From Saccharothrix sp. HUAS TT1 (GTDB taxonomy: Bacteria; Actinomycetota; Actinomycetes; Mycobacteriales; Pseudonocardiaceae), in NCBI RefSeq assembly GCF_040744945.1, contig NZ_CP160453.1, positions 496,001 through 560,000 of the forward strand: a DNA stretch of 64,000 nucleotides, given 5' to 3'. The notes under the pieces were generated by a model. The model was not told where the DNA came from. It made no database searches and was given only the letters and a program-made list of their open reading frames with translations. Shown here piece by piece: positions 60,381-64,000 of the stretch (position 1 is the stretch's first letter; every line of letters begins with the position of its first letter). The position numbers were made by a program, and so were the translations under genes.

Positions 60381-61444
60381 GTCCGCCCGCCCGGCCTGCC
60401 CCCGATCAGGTTCTTCTCCCACAGCTCACCCAGCGAGTACTCCTCGAGCCACCGACCGAGCCGTTCGCGGTCGGGTCGGGTGAACGTCGAGCCGCCGTCG
60501 ACGCGCTCCACCACGATCAGGTCATCGAGGTCGAACTGGTTCACCAGGGTGACCGACTGGGTCGCGACGAGCACCTGGCCGCGCGCGGACGCCTGTCGCA
60601 GCAGGCCGGCCAACTGGACCACGGCGTGGGGGTGCAACCCGAGTTCCGGTTCGTCCAGGACGACCAAGGCGGGCAGCTCGGGGTGCAGCAGCAGGGTCGC
60701 GAGGCAGGTGAACCGCAGGGTGCCGTCGGACATCTGGTCGGCGGAGAACACCGCGTCCGACCCGTTCTGCCGCCACCTGAGCCGGAGCCGGTCGTTCTTC
60801 TCGGGACGCAGGACGAAGTCGCGGAAGAACGGCGCGACCTGCCGGGTGACGCCGACGATCCGCCGGTAGGCCGCTTGGTCGGCCCGGTCGTCGCTGTCCG
60901 AGAGCGCCAGCAGGACGGCCGCGAGGTTGCCGGCGTCGTTGCGCAGCGACAGGTTGTCGGCGGTGGGCACCAGTTGCTTGACCGGCGCGTTCTGGCTCGT
61001 GCCGTGGAAGTGGTAGACCCGACAACCGCGCAGCAGGCCGACCATCTCGTCCCCTCGCGGGAGGACGCCGGGGGCGCCGGGCAGGATCGCCTCGCGCTCC
61101 CCCCGCGAGAACTCGAACGGCCTGGACGTTGCCGGGGTCAGCACCTCGCGCTCGGTGATCAGCCGGTCCTCGCTCGCCGGGACCAGCTCGATCTCGTACT
61201 CGCCGGGAGCCGCCTCGATCGCGATGCGGAGTCGATCCCCACCCGCGTTGAGCAGCGCCGAGGCCCCGCCGTTCAGGCCGACGAAGTAGCCCAGGTCCGA
61301 CTCGACCAGCCGTCCCAGCAACTCGAAGACCCGGGTGAAGTTGCTCTTGCCCGCGCCGTTCGCGCCGATCAGCACGTTCAGCCGACCGAGTTCCACGCGC
61401 GCCGAGCGGATCGAGGTGTAACCCTCCACCTCGATCGACGTCAA
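60377..61444 (-). CDS. RecF/OLD-like AAA ATPase, partner of DUF4276
   Basis: 355 residues from TTG 61444 (MTSIEVEGYTSIRS), chosen because the ATPase core begins at once; a later in-frame GTG is possible. Walker A IGANGAGKSN (about 27-36), signature-like MSDGTLRF, Walker B LVVLDEPELGLHP, and a D-loop/H-loop region ATQSVTLVNQF. This fold is shared with OLD, RecF and AriA. Its overlap with a DUF4276 gene marks a stable two-gene module; comparable ATPase+TOPRIM pairs act in anti-phage defence. Role here inferred. Confidence 0.8.
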   Translation of the reverse strand: MTSIEVEGYTSIRSARVELGRLNVLIGANGAGKSNFTRVFELLGRLVESDLGYFVGLNGGASALLNAGGDRLRIAIEAAPGEYEIELVPASEDRLITEREVLTPATSRPFEFSRGEREAILPGAPGVLPRGDEMVGLLRGCRVYHFHGTSQNAPVKQLVPTADNLSLRNDAGNLAAVLLALSDSDDRADQAAYRRIVGVTRQVAPFFRDFVLRPEKNDRLRLRWRQNGSDAVFSADQMSDGTLRFTCLATLLLHPELPALVVLDEPELGLHPHAVVQLAGLLRQASARGQVLVATQSVTLVNQFDLDDLIVVERVDGGSTFTRPDRERLGRWLEEYSLGELWEKNLIGGRPGGRT

Positions 61445-61494
61445 CTACCGGCCGGTCACTCGATCACACTACCGACCGGGAGCGCTCGCGAAGC

Positions 61495-62454
61495 TCACTC
61501 CTCCGGCGGGGACCACACGTTCGTGCGGGACAGGCCGGCGGCGCGGCCCTTGGACGAGATCACCAGGGCCATCTTGCGCGACGCCTCGTCGATCATCTCG
61601 TCGCCGAGCATCACCGCGCCGCGCTTGCCGCCCGCCTCGGAGGTGAAGTGGTCGTACGCGTCGAGGATGTTCTCCGCGTGGTCGTAGTCCTCCTGCTTCG
61701 GGCTGAACACCTCGTTCGCCGCGTCGATCTGGCCGGGGTGCAGCACCCACTTGCCGTCGAAGCCCAGGGCGGCCGACCGGCCGGCGACGCGCTTGAACCC
61801 CTCGACGTCCCGGATCTGCAGGTACGGCCCGTCGATGGCCTGCTTGTCGTGCGCGCGGGCCGCCATCAGGATCTGCATCAGGATGTAGTGGTACGCGTCG
61901 CCGACGTCGTAGCCGGGCGGCTGCTCGCCGACGACCAGCGACTTCATGTTGATCGACGCCATGAAGTCGGCCGGGCCGAAGATGATCGTCTCCACCCGCG
62001 GCGAGGCGGTGGCGATCGCGTTGACGTTGATCAGGCCCAGGGCGTTCTCGATCTGCGCCTCGATGCCGATGCGGCCGACCTCGTAGCCCATGGTCTTCTC
62101 GATCTGGGTGAGCAGCAGGTCCAGCGCGTGCACCTGCTCCGCGGTCTGCACCTTCGGCAGCATGACGCAGTCCAGGTTCGCACCCGCCCCCTCGACGACC
62201 TCGGTGACGTCGCGGTAGGTCCACTCGGTCGTCCAGTCGTTGACCCGGACCACCCGCGTCCGCGAACCCCAGTCGCCCTCGTTCAACGAGGCCACGATGG
62301 TCTTGCGCGCGCCCGGCTTGGCCAGCGGCGCGCACGCGTCCTCCAGGTCGAGGAACACCTGGTCCGCGGGCAGCGTGCGAGCCTTGTCGATCATCTTCTG
62401 GCTCGATCCGGGCACGGCCAGGCACGAGCGACGGGGGCGCTGCTGGTCGACCAC
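61495..62454 (-). CDS. citE: HpcH/HpaI-CitE family CoA lyase
   Basis: 319 residues from GTG 62454, with GAGGAGG seven bases upstream. TIM-barrel lyase motifs: FLDLEDACAP (acidic), VMLPKVQTAEQV (Lys), IGIEAQIENALGL (Glu), IIFGPADFMASI and WVLHPGQIDAANEVF. Family members cleave malyl- or hydroxymethylglutaryl-type CoA thioesters; Rv2498c is the closest relative I can name. Expected to work with the acyl-CoA dehydrogenase and MaoC found here, although these are not adjacent. Confidence 0.85.
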   Translation of the reverse strand: MVDQQRPRRSCLAVPGSSQKMIDKARTLPADQVFLDLEDACAPLAKPGARKTIVASLNEGDWGSRTRVVRVNDWTTEWTYRDVTEVVEGAGANLDCVMLPKVQTAEQVHALDLLLTQIEKTMGYEVGRIGIEAQIENALGLINVNAIATASPRVETIIFGPADFMASINMKSLVVGEQPPGYDVGDAYHYILMQILMAARAHDKQAIDGPYLQIRDVEGFKRVAGRSAALGFDGKWVLHPGQIDAANEVFSPKQEDYDHAENILDAYDHFTSEAGGKRGAVMLGDEMIDEASRKMALVISSKGRAAGLSRTNVWSPPEE

Positions 62455-62567
62455 TGGGGTACCTCCTCGTACCGGCCGGTAACTACTGACGTGCGAAGGG
62501 TGGCACGCACGGGTGCCGCCCGCTATTTCGTGAGTCCCGATTCACAGGTCCGTGGCAGGCTGAACCG

Positions 62568-62903
62568 GTGGAGATCGAGCAGGTGCTGGACAACGCGTTG
62601 CGCAAGGCCGCCGCGATCTGGGTGGCTCCCGCCGGCCACGGGCCGCGGCTGGTGTGGGCGCTGTGGCGCGACGGCGCGGTGCTGGTGGCGGTCGGCGGCG
62701 CGGAGCAACCGGTGCCCGGCCTGGCCGACGGCGTCGCCTGCACGGTCACCGTCCGCTCGCCCACCACCCACTCGCACCTGCTCGACGCGCCCGCGACGGC
62801 CCGGCTGGTCGAACCGGACGACGCCGTGGCGGCGGCCCTGCGGGCGGCCCGGCTCAACGGCGGGTCGGAGTGGGAATCGGTCTACCGCCTGGAGTTCGCG
62901 TGA
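62568..62903 (+). CDS. Conserved hypothetical protein (111 aa)
   Basis: From GTG 62568. Small soluble protein (ALRKAAAIWVAPAGHGPRLVW, HSHLLDAPATARLVEPDDAV). No family recognised. Its stop overlaps the next start (GTGA), so it is translated with the APH-like gene and may regulate or assist it. Confidence 0.65.
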   Translation: MEIEQVLDNALRKAAAIWVAPAGHGPRLVWALWRDGAVLVAVGGAEQPVPGLADGVACTVTVRSPTTHSHLLDAPATARLVEPDDAVAAALRAARLNGGSEWESVYRLEFA

Positions 62904-63757
62904 TCACCGTCCCGGCCGGCTTCGGCTCGATCCTGGGCGACGAGGCGCTGCCGTGGCGGGCCACCCTGCCGTCGCTGGCCACGCACTTCTGCGCCCGGTG
63001 GCGCCTCACCCCGGACGGCGACCCGCTGCACGGCAACATCGCCGTCGTCCTGCCGGTGCGCCGCGCCGACGGCCACCCGGCCGCGCTCAAGCTGACCTGG
63101 CTGGACGTGGAGACCCGGCAGGAGCCCCTGGCCCTGCGGGCGTGGCGCGGGCAGGGCGTGGTGGAGCTGCTGGAGCACGACGACCAGCGGGGCGCGCTGC
63201 TGCTGGAACGCCTCGACCACACCCGGTCGCTGGAGGACGCGCCGATCGAGGAGGCGCTGGCTGTCGCCGGCGGGCTGCTGCGCCGGCTGCGCGTCCCGGC
63301 GGACCCGGAGTTCCGCCGGCACGAGGCGTCCGACCTGGTCGCGCGCAACGCCGCGCTGGGCGACCCGCTGCCCGCCGCGCTGCTCGGGCACGCCGACGAG
63401 CTGGGCCGCGACCTCGCGTCGAGCGCCGGGCACACCCTGGTCAACCAGGACCTGCACTACGGGAACGTGCTGCGCGGCGACCGCGAGCCGTGGCTGCTGA
63501 TCGACCCGAAACCGCTGTCCGGCGACCCCGAGTTCGGCGTGATCCCGTTGCTGTGGAACAGGTTCGACGAGCTGGACGGCGCGCGCGGGCTGCGCGACCG
63601 GTTCGCCGCGCTGTGCGACGTCGGCGAGCTGGACGCCGAACGGGCCCGCGCCTGGACGTTCTGCCGCGCGGTCGACAACTGGCTGTGGTGCCTGGAGGAG
63701 GAGCTGGACCGGATGGCCGTGTCGGTCGAGGCCATCGCCGACGCCCTGCGGCCGTGA
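62900..63757 (+). CDS. APH(6)/hydroxyurea-phosphotransferase-like kinase
   Basis: 285 residues from GTG 62900. Catalytic loop VNQDLHYGNVL (Asp, Asn) and metal Asp in LLIDPKPLSGDPEFGVIP match the APH(6)/streptomycin-hydroxyurea kinase family, as does the LLWNRFDEL motif after it. It could phosphorylate an aminoglycoside or an unrelated metabolite; resistance is possible but not shown. Translationally coupled to the 111-residue protein. Confidence 0.85.
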   Translation: MITVPAGFGSILGDEALPWRATLPSLATHFCARWRLTPDGDPLHGNIAVVLPVRRADGHPAALKLTWLDVETRQEPLALRAWRGQGVVELLEHDDQRGALLLERLDHTRSLEDAPIEEALAVAGGLLRRLRVPADPEFRRHEASDLVARNAALGDPLPAALLGHADELGRDLASSAGHTLVNQDLHYGNVLRGDREPWLLIDPKPLSGDPEFGVIPLLWNRFDELDGARGLRDRFAALCDVGELDAERARAWTFCRAVDNWLWCLEEELDRMAVSVEAIADALRP

Positions 63758-63814
63758 GCACCCCGTCCACTGTGGAGCGCAGCGGCGGCCCGGCCGGCGG
63801 ACTAACCTGATCAC

Positions 63815-64000
63815 GTGGTCGCCGCCAACCGGGTCTTCGCCGCTCAGCTCGCGGGCCTGCCCGTGTTCGGACCGGACGGCGAGTCCATCGGCAAGGTCCG
63901 TGACCTGGTCATCGGCCTGCGGGTGGACCGCCAACCGCCGCGCGTCCTCGGCCTGGTGCTGGAACTGGCCACCCGGCGGCGCATCTTCGTGCCGATGCTG
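63815..64000 (+). CDS. PRC-barrel protein (MgtE-like, 3' end outside window)
   Basis: GTG 63815 follows TAACCT (63803-63808) by six bases, so leaderless translation is likely. The 62 residues present read like a PRC barrel: VFAAQLAGLPVFGPDGESIG, KVRDLVIGL, PRVLGLVLELATRRRIFVPM. The N-terminus resembles Rv1232c, which carries a PRC barrel with MgtE-type Mg2+ transporter domains; the remaining domains are beyond the edge. The position next to the lpqY block agrees. Confidence 0.72.
   Translation, partial: MVAANRVFAAQLAGLPVFGPDGESIGKVRDLVIGLRVDRQPPRVLGLVLELATRRRIFVPML

Noticed and set aside
62900..63757. Streptomycin resistance gene
   Set aside because: The family match is to APH(6)/hydroxyurea kinases, but the substrate cannot be read and no antibiotic cluster is present.

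Overview
The window is GC-rich actinobacterial chromosome. It has frequent GTG starts, many ATGA/GTGA stop-start overlaps, actinobacteria-only families (DUF3152, DUF3107, DUF4873, TIGR02569, DUF2332) and the AdnAB end-resection helicase-nuclease pair. Gene order matches, as I remember it, the Mycobacterium tuberculosis blocks Rv3200c-Rv3212 (K+ channel, adnB, adnA, MGMT-like, TIGR02569, moeZ, DUF3152, TetR, DUF3107, ferritin-like, rhlE, beta-propeller) and Rv1232c-Rv1239c (PRC-barrel protein, stress protein, lpqY-sugABC, corA). The rest suggests a non-mycobacterial mycolic-order or Pseudonocardiaceae-type actinomycete (Saccharothrix/Actinosynnema/Lentzea-like). The genus is inference only.

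Layout. 0-5.2 kb: two tandem membrane-anchored zinc peptidases, a perfect LexA-type box, and an OmpR-type two-component system whose kinase carries a repeat-built insertion. 5.2-15.8 kb: K+ channel, M20 peptidase, DoxX protein, adnB, adnA and an MGMT-like DNA-repair protein. 15.8-27 kb: a nitrate-assimilation island (nasA, its electron-transfer partner, narK, nirBD) coupled to nnaR and a sirohydrochlorin chelatase that supplies siroheme. It splits the Rv3204/Rv3205c-type synteny. 27-40 kb: moeZ, DUF3152, two TetR regulators with related operators, an AurF-like diiron oxygenase, a DEAD-box helicase and a membrane beta-propeller. 40-53 kb: small secreted and membrane proteins, a RecB-type nuclease, a PHP phosphoesterase, NUDIX, two DUF2332 paralogues, MaoC, CorA with a possible leader peptide, metallophosphoesterase, ParB-like protein and an SDR. 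53-64 kb: the trehalose importer lpqY-sugABC, an acyl-CoA dehydrogenase and a CitE-type lyase separated by a two-gene ATPase/DUF4276 module, then a kinase-like APH and the start of a PRC-barrel protein.

The least explained structure is a family of about 133-bp palindromic elements. There are three copies (15297-15429, 27943-28061 inverted, 42468-42600). Each has 31-bp arms around a 9-nt loop, and the arm interiors differ between copies while base pairing stays perfect or nearly so. A second interspersed family of 22-bp units occurs inside the adnB reading frame and upstream of the pirin gene. The ATPase/DUF4276 pair looks like a two-subunit ATPase plus TOPRIM-like anti-phage module whose second gene is frameshifted as read here. 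Many genes carry a TANNNT-type hexamer 6-8 nt before the start codon and no Shine-Dalgarno sequence, which fits leaderless transcription. Several tandem repeats run into the stop codons of minus-strand genes.
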